NCBI RefSeq assembly: GCF_003721565.1
Contig: NZ_RJJE01000009.1
Span: 496,001-560,000 of the forward strand
From: Rufibacter immobilis
GTDB taxonomy: Bacteria; Bacteroidota; Bacteroidia; Cytophagales; Hymenobacteraceae
Direction: 5' to 3'
DNA length: 64,000 nucleotides
In this document: piece by piece, positions 38,502-47,537 of the stretch
How the letters are laid out: each line of letters opens with the position of its first letter
How positions within the stretch are numbered: the first letter of the stretch is position 1
Made by a program: the position numbers and the translations under genes
Notes under the pieces: model-generated
Seen by the model: the letters and a program-made list of their open reading frames with translations, nothing else
Databases searched by the model: none
Told to the model about the DNA's origin: nothing

Positions 38502-40406
38502 TTAATAAAAAAATTCTTGAGCGACAGTATTCTGCATAATTTTTTCTACCAATAGGTCAGCTCCATATTTGGTCACATGGTCTTCATCATACATATATGG
38601 TACCCCAGCAGATGATAGGGGTGGAAAGTGCGTAGTATTGATGACTTTTACGTAGTTTGGGCCAATGTTCTTACTCAGGTACTCATCCACTTGAAAAGGA
38701 TATTTATCTAAATAGTTAGGAGCTTGCTGAGTACCTTGCTCAAAATCCCTAGCAGCTATCATAGTATATGGCATTCTATAACTCTCCGTTTGCCCAATTA
38801 TGATATATTTCACCTCGTATTGCTTTAAGTATTCCATTATCTCCTCCAGCCCAAGTAATAAATTATTAGGATTAGTTTTGCTATTCCTAGCCCAATGAGC
38901 TGAAACAATTACACCGTCTATTTTTTTTGCGTTTTTTGGAATGAAATCAAGAAATGTATAATCCATCAGTTTCCTGAGCTCTATTTTTTTACCCTCATAA
39001 GACTTCAGGGTAGGCAAAGTAGCTGAAGCTGTGGCTTGCATCAGATTGATATTATCATCTGCCAGCTCCTCCTTTAGGGACTGAGACAGCTGAGCCATGT
39101 GGCTATCGCCAATCATCAAAATGTTCTTCTTCCCTTCTACTAGACAAAGGCATTGATCTTTATTGAAGTCTTCTATCTTAGAGATGTGGCATTCTTCTCT
39201 GTTAAATTGTTTTATCTGTTCCTTCTTATGTGTCTTCTTGTAATTTTGGATTGCTAATGTTGTATCCTTGAACAGGAAATGGTTTGTATCCATATAACTA
39301 AGGAAGGCCGTAGCAACAAACAGAGATACCCCACCTACAGCAATGGTTCCACTGCTTCTGAAGTTGCCACTCTCTATATATAAATAAGAAAGATATCCCA
39401 TTACGAAGGATGTCAGCGTGAAGAGCAATACCGCGCCCATATTTATCCCTACCCCATAGTATTGTCCAACCACATAGATAGGCCAATGCCACAGGTAAAG
39501 AGAATAAGATATCTTCCCTATAAATTGTATACTATAATGGTTTACAGCCTTGAAACCATCGTGGTTAGCGACAATTACCAAAAAAGTGGCAACAACTGGA
39601 ATAGCAGTATATGGTCCTGGCCACGGAAGTGCTTCGTCTAGAAACAGAAAACAACCAAGTATGGCGCCGTAGCCTAACGCGGCTAAAACTTTCCGTACTC
39701 TTTCATTTGAGATGAGTCCTTCAGAAAAAAAGGCGATCCCGCCGAAAAGCATTTCCCAAGCTCTGGTAGGCAACAGATAGAAAGAGGCAGTTGGATCTAT
39801 CACAGTAAAGATCATAGATCCAACTACGAGCACAAAAGTCATACTTACAAAATGAAAAACATATATCTTCTTGTTCACTATCCTGTTAAGCAAAACTAAG
39901 AAGAGAGGGTAAAGAAGGTAAAACTGCCACTCAACAGAAAGAGACCAAGTATGGAGAAAAATATTAGTATCTGAGGATGGGTCAAAATAACCTGAATTTT
40001 GCCAATAAAGAATATTAGACAAAAAAAGAACACTAGCTGCGGCATTTTTTTGATTTAACTTGAAGTCTTCTGGAAAATACAAGAAAAAACCAACCAAAGA
40101 AACGGTTAACACAAGCGACAGCAGCGCAGGGACAATTCTTTTTATCCTTTTACTTAGGTAGTCCCAATAGGAGAACTCCCCTCGTTTGATGGCACTAACT
40201 ACAATTTTACTCATCAGATACCCAGAGATTACGAAGAAAACATCTACTCCGGCAAATCCTCCCTTTAGCCATCCTACTTTGAAGTGAAAGAAGAGTACTC
40301 CACTAATAGCCAAAGCTCTCAAGGCATTGATATCTGACCTAAACTTTGAAGAAGGTTTCTTAATGTGCGGGTGGTTATTTAACCTAGTAGAATTTTTTGC
40401 AATCAT
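38502..40406 (-). CDS. Acyltransferase-3 family protein with C-terminal SGNH domain (OafA/YrhL-like)
   Basis: A 634-residue inner membrane protein that transfers acyl groups onto a surface polysaccharide, lipid or peptidoglycan sugar. Start taken at the ATG at 40406; the codon before it is GTG. FRSDINALRALAISGVLFFHF and FAGVDVFFVISGYLMS are the acyltransferase-3 motifs with the catalytic His. About ten membrane helices follow to about residue 375. The C-terminal periplasmic SGNH domain has ILMIGDSHMAQ (nucleophile Ser) and a late DEDHVTKYG (Asp/His). The gene is clearly AT-richer than its surroundings, suggesting transfer. An IS1 relic abuts its stop codon. The acceptor is unknown. Confidence 0.92.
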   Translation of the reverse strand: MIAKNSTRLNNHPHIKKPSSKFRSDINALRALAISGVLFFHFKVGWLKGGFAGVDVFFVISGYLMSKIVVSAIKRGEFSYWDYLSKRIKRIVPALLSLVLTVSLVGFFLYFPEDFKLNQKNAAASVLFLSNILYWQNSGYFDPSSDTNIFLHTWSLSVEWQFYLLYPLFLVLLNRIVNKKIYVFHFVSMTFVLVVGSMIFTVIDPTASFYLLPTRAWEMLFGGIAFFSEGLISNERVRKVLAALGYGAILGCFLFLDEALPWPGPYTAIPVVATFLVIVANHDGFKAVNHYSIQFIGKISYSLYLWHWPIYVVGQYYGVGINMGAVLLFTLTSFVMGYLSYLYIESGNFRSSGTIAVGGVSLFVATAFLSYMDTNHFLFKDTTLAIQNYKKTHKKEQIKQFNREECHISKIEDFNKDQCLCLVEGKKNILMIGDSHMAQLSQSLKEELADDNINLMQATASATLPTLKSYEGKKIELRKLMDYTFLDFIPKNAKKIDGVIVSAHWARNSKTNPNNLLLGLEEIMEYLKQYEVKYIIIGQTESYRMPYTMIAARDFEQGTQQAPNYLDKYPFQVDEYLSKNIGPNYVKVINTTHFPPLSSAGVPYMYDEDHVTKYGADLLVEKIMQNTVAQEFFY

Positions 40407-41653
40407 CACTATAGCAATCCTGAAAACTCTCGCAATATATAATAATTATATAAATATTTAAACAAAAGCTACTCTAGCAAACACACCCTAATAACAATGA
40501 AATAATACAATCCCTCAACAAACAGACACTCCACTTGAAAGCTCCTATAGTTAAAGTTAAACCAAATAATGAACCTCTTTAAGCAGATAACTCCACACTT
40601 TGGATCATAAACAGCTTTGTGCTCGGCTGCATATTGTTCACCACATCAAAACTTATTTTAAGGTCAACTTTTCTTTTCTGAAACAGGAATCGATAAGTAT
40701 TGCCTTAATTTTCCTCACACCTTAGCAGATCTTAGTACTTAGCAATGAGAATTTAAATGTTATTTTTTTGTAAAGCCCTGAAATTACCTTAAAACAACTC
40801 ATAAAGCCTTTCGATATTAAACCATCAGATTTCACTCCTATATACTTTATTTATCTACCTATTTAAAAAGTCATAATACTTATTTTATAATTCAACTAAT
40901 AAATACAATAAAAATCGTATTTATCCCCGCATAGCTCACTATCTAGTTTGTTGAACCGGCACTCATTGTAAATGCACCAACTGCAAGCCAAGCATATTTT
41001 CCTATAAAGGAAACTGATCAAATCTCTAACCCCTTCAACCGTCAATTATACCGCTTCTGTGACAGATATTTTCTTAAAAAGGATTGAATGGAACAAGCAT
41101 TTAAAAAAGACTTATCATAGAAAATTAACCCAGTTAGACAATTAGAAATTAGCGAGCAATAAAACTGGATGACTTGAGAACCTAAAAACAAATCTGAGGA
41201 GAGGATCTAATTCTGGCTTCGTTCTCTAAAACTTTTCTAATTTCTACTTATCGATAGAGAAATTTCCTGCTTATGTATATTTTGTATCATCATCAATATA
41301 CCTTTCTCCAACATACAGGTTTTTGGAGAACTGATGATGCATTTAATTATTCACGAAAGTATATCTCACCTTTATGAAGTACTTGCTGAATGTAGAAGTA
41401 AAATAACTCAGACTTTTCTCAAGCAGTAAGCTGAACACCACTATTATAACCGATAGCTGTGGCTGGAGTTTCTGCTATTTCTCATACCTGAAGCACATAA
41501 CTCGCTGATGTTGGGGATAGCTCTATTCTCTTTCATTCTTCTTCTCGCATGTATGGCAGAGGGAAGAACGGCATGAGAACTGAAATATGTTTAGGGGCTG
41601 ATTTTTCAAAAAGTTGCCCCAAACAAGAAATTACATCAAATTGATAGAACAGT
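40407..41653. other. AT-rich intergenic region, 1.25 kb
   Basis: No credible gene on either strand and no tRNA. The DNA is strongly AT-rich with many short stops. The only structured item is a CGTTTAG element at 41588-41625. The region probably contains the promoter of the acyltransferase gene and remnants of lost genes, but I cannot identify any. Confidence 0.6.
41588..41625. repeat. CGTTTAG element, decayed palindromic form (copy 15)
   Basis: TGTTTAGGGGCTGATTTTTC is followed by AAAAAGTTGCCCCAAACA. It lies about 30 nt before the remnant start codon of the VOC pseudogene. Confidence 0.75.
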
Positions 41654-41987
41654 ATGCAGAAGTCAACGTTTCTGGGTTTAAGAACCACCATTTATCAAGC
41701 AGGAGAAATGCAGAAGGCTAAAGACTGGTATTCAGCCATTTTATGTGGGATTCAACACTGCCAGCTATGAACTTGGCCTGTAACCTGAAGAGAAGCCTAC
41801 AACAGATAAGCCGGAAAGCGTGGTGACCTACTGGGGAGTGGAAGACATCCAAAGCACCTATGGCGAACTGATTCAGTTAGGGGCCACGGAAAATGAGAAG
41901 CCCTACAACGTGGGCGGCGAGTTAATGACCTCCACCGTGAAAGATCCCTGGGGCAACCTGATCGGGATCATTTACAATCCAGAATTC
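41654..41987 (+). pseudogene. VOC/glyoxalase-family protein, degraded
   Basis: The frame from the ATG at 41654 reads MQKSTFLGLRTTIYQAGEMQ and KAKDWYSAIL, the usual first half-module of a VOC protein. An internal deletion and a frameshift follow. The homologous frame resumes as FYVGFNTASYELGL, hits a TAA, and continues PEEKPTTDKPESVVTYW and VEDIQSTYGELIQLGATENE up to GIIYNPEF at 41987. The order and content fit a single-domain glyoxalase/bleomycin-resistance-like protein of about 125 residues that has lost about a dozen codons. The original stop is missing, so the frame runs on into the next gene's leader. Confidence 0.85.
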
Positions 41988-42002
41988 ACCTTAAATCAAC
42001 TA

Positions 42003-42039
42003 TGTTTAGGGGCTACTTTTCCAAGAATAGCCCTAAACA
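42003..42039. repeat. CGTTTAG element, palindromic form with mismatches (copy 16)
   Basis: TGTTTAGGGGCTACTTTTCC and AAGAATAGCCCTAAACA. It lies between the VOC pseudogene and the small gene at 42075. Confidence 0.78.
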
Positions 42040-42074
42040 GCTCTCAACAATCACTCCAACCAACTCTTTGCAAC

Positions 42075-42332
42075 ATGAAAAACCAGATAGACATCAAATC
42101 ACTTCTGATTGGCTTTTTAAGCGCGGCCTTGATCATCATGGCTTTCAGTTTCAAAAACAGCACTACCGGACAGGGAGGCAGATTTCAGGCAGAGACCAGT
42201 GAAACCGGGGTGATCGTGCTGGATGTTGAAACGGGGGCCTACATCATCAACACCGACATGACTAATAACAAATGGCGCAAAGGTGATTTCCAGACCACCC
42301 ATAAAGTAAGCAAAGACAATTTGCAGGAGTAA
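42075..42332 (+). CDS. Small membrane-anchored protein of unknown function
   Basis: An 85-residue protein starting at the ATG at 42075 (MKNQIDIKSLL). Residues about 9-27 are one hydrophobic helix (LLIGFLSAALIIMAFSF), so it is a single-pass membrane or exported protein. The rest is a short polar domain (TGVIVLDVETGAYIINTD). The sequence pattern with MKNQIDIKSLLIG near the start is, in my experience, common in Bacteroidota small proteins of unknown role. The longer frame starting at 41820 is rejected because it fuses this gene to the VOC remnant through a repeat. Confidence 0.72.
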   Translation: MKNQIDIKSLLIGFLSAALIIMAFSFKNSTTGQGGRFQAETSETGVIVLDVETGAYIINTDMTNNKWRKGDFQTTHKVSKDNLQE

Positions 42333-42440
42333 ATCCGGCTTCTGAACTAGAGCTACCAGCAAACGAAGCAACGTCTGTAGGACAGTTCTTTTGGAACAGA
42401 TACTGACTGCGAGGGAGGAGCCACTAAAAGTATAAAGATT

Positions 42441-42492
42441 CAAATTGCGTTTAGGGGCTATTTTTGAAAAAATAGCCCCTAAACGCAATTTG
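42441..42492. repeat. CGTTTAG element, perfect palindrome (copy 17)
   Basis: Two perfect 25-nt arms around GA; the outer CAAATTG and its complement are copy-specific. It lies between convergent genes, 6 nt before the histidine kinase stop codon. Confidence 0.95.
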
Positions 42493-42498
42493 GTATCA

Positions 42499-45114
42499 TT
42501 ACTCTACTACTTGCGCATGGCTTTCGCCGTCATGCCCGTTGCCCGGCCTGAGGTGGATCTGGAATTGAGTACCCACGCCTATGGTGCTGGAAACTTTTAT
42601 CTCGCCGCCCATGGCGTCTATCTGGGTTTTCACCAGGAACAGCCCCAGCCCACGACCTTCAATATCGCGGTGGAAACGCTGGTAGAGCCTGAAGATTTTG
42701 TCGCCCACCTTCTCCTCGTCAAAGCCTAAGCCGTTGTCTGAGAAAATCACCGACACCCACTGCTGGTTGGTGGTGGTTTTGACGGTGATTTCCGGCCTCC
42801 GCTCCGGCGAGCGGTACTTGATGGCGTTAGACATAAGGTTATAGACAATACTGAAAAGATACGCCCGGTTGCCGTACACAAAGGTATTAGGGGCAATTTC
42901 TGTCCTTACCTTAATGCCGTTCGCCCCAATGGATTCATGGAGGCTCTCCACGGCCTCGCGGCAGATCTGCCCAAAATCAACGTTTCCCTGGCTCAGGGTG
43001 CCTTTGTTGAACCCAATGGATAGAATGGCGTTCAGGTCCTTTAAGATGGTGTCCAGCGCGGCCATGCTCTTGTCCAGGTTCAGGAGCGCGGTATCAAAGT
43101 TGGGCGAGGTTCTGTCTAGAATGTTGAGGAGATGGGCCAGGCCCATGGCGTTGGCCACCGGGGCCCGCAGGTTATGCGAGACAATGTAGGTAAACTGCTG
43201 TAGGTCGCGATTTTGCTGGGTAAGGTCGCGGGTGAGTTGGGCCTGGCTTTCATCGGCGGCTTTCTGGGCGGTGATGTCGGTCTGCACTGAGATAAACCGT
43301 ACTATTTTGCCGTCATTGTCCCGCACCGGGGTTACCTCAAACCTCACCCAAAAAATTTCACCGGTTTTCTTATAGTTGAGAACCTCCTCAGAGAAAGGCT
43401 CACCGGCCTCATACTTCTCAAAGATGCGCTGTGCCGCTTCGCTGTCGGTTTTAGGTCCCTGCAGGAAATCACTGGGACGCTTCCCGAACACTTCGTTCAA
43501 AGTGTAGCCGTTCAGGTTGGTGAAGCCTTCGTTCACCCACTGGATTTCTCCCTGGGCGTTCATGATCACGATGCCGTTGGTCGTTTTACTGGCTACCAGT
43601 GAAAGCATTTTGAGCTCGTTCTCGTACTTCACCCGCTGGGTGATGTCTACCAGATACACAGAGAGGCCGTCTTCCAGCGGGTAAAACTTCACGCCCAGCC
43701 AGATCATCTTCCTTTTGAGAGACGTCTCAAAAGAAGCGGCTTTCTTGGTGGCTTGCACCTGCTGGTAGTAGTCATTGAACATGCCACCCACTTCATCGGG
43801 AAACACCTCCCAGATGCTGCGGCCCAGACTCTTGTGGCGGTCAATGTCCAGCAGGCGCTCGGCCTCGCTGTTCAGGAAGGTGAATCTCAGGTTGTGGTCC
43901 AGGGTGAAAAAAGCGTCGGTGATGCTTTCTAAAATGGTGTTCAGCTTCTGTGCCTGCTGCTGAATGGTTTCATAGGAGCGCACAATGGCGGTAATGTCTT
44001 TGGCAATGGTTTCTATGCCCATCACAGAACCCTGCACCGTTAACGGATACATGGTGAGGTCCAGGATTTTGCGGTCGCCGCTTTGCGAAGCCAATTCCAG
44101 GTCAAACCGCATGGTGCTGCCCAGCAGAGCCTGCTCAAAGTACCTGGAACACAGCGCGGCACTCTCCTCAGACATAAACGCCGAGACGGGTTTCCCGATG
44201 ATCTTGTCTTGCCCAAACCCCAGCAGCTGGTTAAACGCATCATTCACCTCGGCCACCGTACCGTCTGGGTGCTGCAGAAACACCGCGTCTGGGTTCTTCT
44301 CAAACAGGTTGCGGTACCGCTGCTCGTTTTCCAGCAGGCGGGTGCGGCTTTGCATCTGCTCCGTCATGTCGCGGGAGCTCACCACCAAAGACTGGATGCT
44401 CTTGTTCTTGAGTTGGTTGCTGAGGGCCGTGTCTACCCAACGCCAGTCGCCGGCGGCGGCTTTGAACCGGAACCGCTGCAGCTTCACGTAGTCGTTCTGC
44501 TGGAGCAAGCTTATAAAGCTGCCTTCTACCAAGTGCCTATCATCTGGGTGGATGAAGTCAAATACGCGTTTGCCTACCAATTGCGGGGGAGTGTACCCCA
44601 GAATGCGCTCAGTGGAACCGCCTACATAGGTATAGATACCTTCCTCATTGAGCAGGGCCAGCATGTCTGCCCCGTACTCCACCAGTGCCTCATGCAATTC
44701 TTCTTTCTCTTTCACTTTGCGTCGCACGGCCCACTTCTCCGTGGCGTCGCGCCCAACGCAGTAGAATTCCTCTTCTTGGCCAGACCAGGTCACCGACCAG
44801 GCCATGGGTACTTCATGCCCGCTCTTATGATGAAAACAAGTATCTATGGTTGTGGCCTGCTGCTCATGGGGCAGCTGTTCTAACGCACGCTGGGTGCGCT
44901 CAACGTCTTTAGACCGGAGAAAAGCGGTGAAGGCATGACCCGTGAGTTCCTCAGGGGCATAGCCTAACAGCGAGGCCGAGGCATCGCTTACATACTCAAA
45001 AATCCCAGAACGGTTCAGCACGCAGTGCAGGAGCGAAGAATGCCTCACCAATTTCTCAAAGACATTCTGATTCTTGTCTGCACCCATATGGGGTTTATCT
45101 ATTTGGTTTAACAT
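42499..45114 (-). CDS. Multi-PAS sensor histidine kinase
   Basis: An 871-residue soluble histidine kinase without membrane segments. Five PAS domains in a row are visible (about 15-130, 140-255, 265-385, 390-500 and 505-625), with landmarks GYTPPQLVGKRVFDFIHPDD and GYTLNEVFGKRPSDFLQGPKTD in pieces; the latter resembles the flavin-binding LOV loop region but lacks the NCRFL Cys. HisKA follows with His647 in FTYIVSHNLRAPV. The HATPase domain has NLMSNAIKY, FSDNGLGF and GRGLGLFLVKTQ. No response regulator gene is adjacent, so the partner is unknown. It is monocistronic. Confidence 0.93.
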   Translation of the reverse strand: MLNQIDKPHMGADKNQNVFEKLVRHSSLLHCVLNRSGIFEYVSDASASLLGYAPEELTGHAFTAFLRSKDVERTQRALEQLPHEQQATTIDTCFHHKSGHEVPMAWSVTWSGQEEEFYCVGRDATEKWAVRRKVKEKEELHEALVEYGADMLALLNEEGIYTYVGGSTERILGYTPPQLVGKRVFDFIHPDDRHLVEGSFISLLQQNDYVKLQRFRFKAAAGDWRWVDTALSNQLKNKSIQSLVVSSRDMTEQMQSRTRLLENEQRYRNLFEKNPDAVFLQHPDGTVAEVNDAFNQLLGFGQDKIIGKPVSAFMSEESAALCSRYFEQALLGSTMRFDLELASQSGDRKILDLTMYPLTVQGSVMGIETIAKDITAIVRSYETIQQQAQKLNTILESITDAFFTLDHNLRFTFLNSEAERLLDIDRHKSLGRSIWEVFPDEVGGMFNDYYQQVQATKKAASFETSLKRKMIWLGVKFYPLEDGLSVYLVDITQRVKYENELKMLSLVASKTTNGIVIMNAQGEIQWVNEGFTNLNGYTLNEVFGKRPSDFLQGPKTDSEAAQRIFEKYEAGEPFSEEVLNYKKTGEIFWVRFEVTPVRDNDGKIVRFISVQTDITAQKAADESQAQLTRDLTQQNRDLQQFTYIVSHNLRAPVANAMGLAHLLNILDRTSPNFDTALLNLDKSMAALDTILKDLNAILSIGFNKGTLSQGNVDFGQICREAVESLHESIGANGIKVRTEIAPNTFVYGNRAYLFSIVYNLMSNAIKYRSPERRPEITVKTTTNQQWVSVIFSDNGLGFDEEKVGDKIFRLYQRFHRDIEGRGLGLFLVKTQIDAMGGEIKVSSTIGVGTQFQIHLRPGNGHDGESHAQVVE

Positions 45115-45438
45115 GGGGGGTGTTATACCTATCAGAAAATTAAAAACACTAAATGAAATTGAAGTTAGGTATTATAAACAGGGATACAACAGCATTTCAT
45201 AGCTTTATATGTATGTACTTATGAAAAAATTAAAAAGATCAAATATATCTGGCAATTATCATAGATACCAGACCACTTCTTTTCCTCCTGCCTATGGCGA
45301 AGACTGATAACAGCGAAACTTATATGTAAGAATTCCTTCCCGTTAACTAAATAGATGCAGCCGGAGATGTTTACTGCTCTGTTTCTGCTGCTGGCAACTT
45401 TGCTTTCTTTACTACGGAAAGGATGGGCAAACAGGAAG

Positions 45439-45478
45439 GCGTTTAGGAAGCGTTTTTCAGAAAACAGCCCCTAAACGG
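45439..45478. repeat. CGTTTAG element, near-palindromic form (copy 18)
   Basis: GCGTTTAGGAAGCGTTTTTC and AGAAAACAGCCCCTAAACGG, pairing with several mismatches in the left arm. Confidence 0.82.
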
Positions 45479-45580
45479 CTTACCTTCTCTTATGGAAACT
45501 TTTATCCTACTCCCTCTAGCTGCCGTTAGGTTAGGGGCAGCCAGGAAAAATCTTTAGGCGTAATTCACCGCCACCCGAAA

Positions 45581-45620
45581 CGTTTAGCGGCTCTTTTTTC
45601 AAAAAGAAGACAAAACCAGA
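45581..45620 (+). repeat. CGTTTAG element, asymmetric form (copy 19)
   Basis: CGTTTAGCGGCTCTTTTTTC, then AAAAAGAAGACAAAACCAGA. As at copy 8, exactly 6 nt separate the tail from the stop codon of the leftward gene, here at 45627. Confidence 0.88.
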
Positions 45621-45626
45621 AGTCGC

Positions 45627-45887
45627 TCAGGCGGCATGACTGTTGCGCCTCACGCGGGCCAACCCCATTCTGGTGAGATACAACAGGGGTGGCTCCCCAA
45701 TGAAACTGCACTGCACAAAGCCTTCTTCCCGCAACGGCGGTAACAATTGCAATACCTCCTCCAACGGCAGGTTGGCGAACAAACTCACAGATGCCACCGA
45801 AACCGGATGATCTGTGGGGTCTACCTGAGCACCTACCTGACTATAGATAGCCGCCAGCACTTTATCTAACTCCCTAATAGTCTCCAT
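45627..45887 (-). CDS. Small protein of unknown function, possibly winged-helix
   Basis: An 86-residue cytosolic protein. The pattern of short helices with LPLEEVLQLLPPLREEGFVQ followed by a basic C-terminus (RMGLARVRRNSHAA) would fit a small winged-helix-like fold, but no family is recognised. It has an ATG start and natural codon use. Divergent from the phosphate operon, with the Pho-box region (46004-46031) between them. It could be co-regulated with that operon, but its own upstream region shows no clear signal. Confidence 0.6.
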   Translation of the reverse strand: METIRELDKVLAAIYSQVGAQVDPTDHPVSVASVSLFANLPLEEVLQLLPPLREEGFVQCSFIGEPPLLYLTRMGLARVRRNSHAA

Positions 45888-46003
45888 ACCGCACCTGAAA
45901 CAACTACCATTCCAAAATGTTTAACCAGCTCGCTTATAGGATAAAAGGAGCAAACTTTCAGTATTTCACGCAGTTACCTCCGGGACCACACGCCGCTGCT
46001 TTA

Positions 46004-46031
46004 TTAACAATTCCTTAATACAGCATTAATA
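46004..46031 (+). promoter_or_regulatory. Candidate Pho box: three TTAAYA repeats at 11-nt spacing
   Basis: TTAACA at 46004, TTAATA at 46015 and TTAATA at 46026, exactly 11 nt apart. PhoB/PhoP-type regulators bind tandem direct repeats with this period, and TTAACA is the repeat unit known for Bacillus PhoP. The last repeat starts 26 nt before the -7 element TAGTTTTG, so it overlaps the -33 region, and the operon that follows is for phosphate uptake. Confidence 0.72.
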
Positions 46032-46051
46032 TTCAGGCAATACTGCCGCTC

Positions 46052-46059
46052 TAGTTTTG
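46052..46059 (+). promoter_or_regulatory. -7 element of the phosphate operon (TAGTTTTG)
   Basis: TAGTTTTG is an exact match to TAnnTTTG. No TTG lies at -33; the Pho-box repeats take its place, as at activator-dependent promoters. Confidence 0.65.
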
Positions 46060-46235
46060 CATTAGAAAAAGAGCAGCGCCTAAGAACTGCTGACTACGGT
46101 TCGGAAAGTAGCTGCTCTTGCATGTTCACCATTACCTATGACCCATTAAATAAAACCAAGCGCAGCACCGGCATCCTGACTAAATGCTCCCGCCGCGCCC
46201 ACTTTACTTACTTTTTCTACATCTCATTTTGGCTT

Positions 46236-47507
46236 ATGTTCTCACCCATAAACAAAAGAGTAGCAAGAACTTTTTTGATCCAATTAAGTGCTATTGCTGC
46301 ATTTCTATTTTCCGCTACCATGGCACAGGCGCAAGGCACTGTCACTTCTGCCCAGGATTCTGTTATAGCCCAGCCCAAGCCTCCGCAAGCCGCCAAATCT
46401 CATTGGTATGATAAGATATCGCTGCGCGGATATGTGCAAATCCGGTACAACCGCCTGCTGGAAACCAACCCGCAACTGAAGACGGAGTACGACCGGTCTG
46501 TGGGCGACAAAGGTGGCTTCCTTATTAGGCGGGCGCGTCTGGTGTTCAGCGGCAACGTGCATGACCGGGTTTTCATCTACATCCAGCCAGACCTGGCCTC
46601 TACTCCTTCCGGCAGCTCTTCCCTGCATTTCGTGCAGCTCCGCGATGCTTATTTCGATATTTCCTTAGACAAGAAAAAGGAATACCGCCTGCGGGTGGGC
46701 CAGAGCAAAGTACCCTACGGCTTTGAGAACATGCAGTCTAGCCAGAACCGCCTTACCCTGGACCGCAACGATGCCCTGAACAGCGCCCTGCCCAACGAAC
46801 GCGACCTGGGTCTCATGTTCTACTGGGCTCCGGAGCACATCAGAAAAAGATTCAGCGAACTGGCTAACTCCCGCCTGAAAGGCTCCGGCGACTACGGCGT
46901 GTTCGGGTTGGGAATCTACAATGGGCAGACCGCCAACCGCCCAGAGGCCAACAACAACCAGCACCTGGTGGCCCGCCTCTCCTACCCCTTCGCGTTTAAA
47001 AACGGGCAAATTGTGGAGCCCGGCCTACAAGCCTATACCGGTCTGTACACCGTTACCTCAGACCAATTGAGCAGCACAGAAATTAAAGGCGGCAATTTCA
47101 CAGACAGACGCGTAGCCGCCAGTGTGGTTGTATACCCGCAACCCTTTGGTTTCCAAGCCGAATACAATATAGGAAAAGGGCCAGAATTTGACCCCGCCAC
47201 CAAAACCATCCAGAGCAAGTCTTTGAAAGGCGGCTACGCCCAGGCCATGTACGCCTTCAAACTTGGGGACCAGAACTTCATTCCCTTCGTGAAAACCCAG
47301 TTCTACGAAGGAGGCAAGAAAGCCGAGACAGACGCCCGCTACAGCAAAGTATATGAAACCGAGATTGGCGTGGAGTGGCAACCCCTCCCCAACTTTGAGT
47401 TAGCCACCCAATACACCATCACAGACCGCACCACCAAAGACGGCAAAAACCTTGACAACCGGCAACACGGCCAGCTTCTGCGGGTACAGGCACAGTTCAA
47501 CTTCTAA
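46236..47507 (+). CDS. Phosphate-selective porin O/P family outer membrane protein
   Basis: A 423-residue outer-membrane beta-barrel for phosphate or polyphosphate entry. The start is placed at the ATG at 46236, which opens directly into a signal peptide (FLIQLSAIAAFLFSATMAQAQG); the frame is open upstream to 46122 but that part lacks signal character. SLRGYVQIRYNRLLE, GFLIRRARLVFSGNVHDRV and RLRVGQSKVPYGFENMQSSQ are characteristic of the OprO/OprP family, and the chain ends in a strand closing with F (RVQAQFNF). It is first in the operon with pstSCAB-phoU, preceded by the Pho box. Confidence 0.92.
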   Translation: MFSPINKRVARTFLIQLSAIAAFLFSATMAQAQGTVTSAQDSVIAQPKPPQAAKSHWYDKISLRGYVQIRYNRLLETNPQLKTEYDRSVGDKGGFLIRRARLVFSGNVHDRVFIYIQPDLASTPSGSSSLHFVQLRDAYFDISLDKKKEYRLRVGQSKVPYGFENMQSSQNRLTLDRNDALNSALPNERDLGLMFYWAPEHIRKRFSELANSRLKGSGDYGVFGLGIYNGQTANRPEANNNQHLVARLSYPFAFKNGQIVEPGLQAYTGLYTVTSDQLSSTEIKGGNFTDRRVAASVVVYPQPFGFQAEYNIGKGPEFDPATKTIQSKSLKGGYAQAMYAFKLGDQNFIPFVKTQFYEGGKKAETDARYSKVYETEIGVEWQPLPNFELATQYTITDRTTKDGKNLDNRQHGQLLRVQAQFNF

Positions 47508-47537
47508 TTTCTCCAGACAAAGAAAGACTCTAATAAC

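Larger units (their letters stand above)
45115..45626. other. Intergenic region with two CGTTTAG elements
   Basis: A 512-bp gap between two leftward genes. It holds repeats at 45439-45478 and 45581-45620. I see no gene in it, and no promoter matching TTG-N20-TAnnTTTG. Confidence 0.55.

Noticed and set aside
41820-42332. A single 170-residue fusion protein
   Set aside because: Its first part is the tail of a degraded VOC gene and its middle is a translated repeat element; the real small gene starts at the ATG at 42075.
43430-43600. The fifth PAS domain of the histidine kinase as a LOV photoreceptor
   Set aside because: It has the LOV-like GKRPSDFLQG loop but lacks the flavin-adduct Cys motif (NCRFLQ), so light sensing is not supported.
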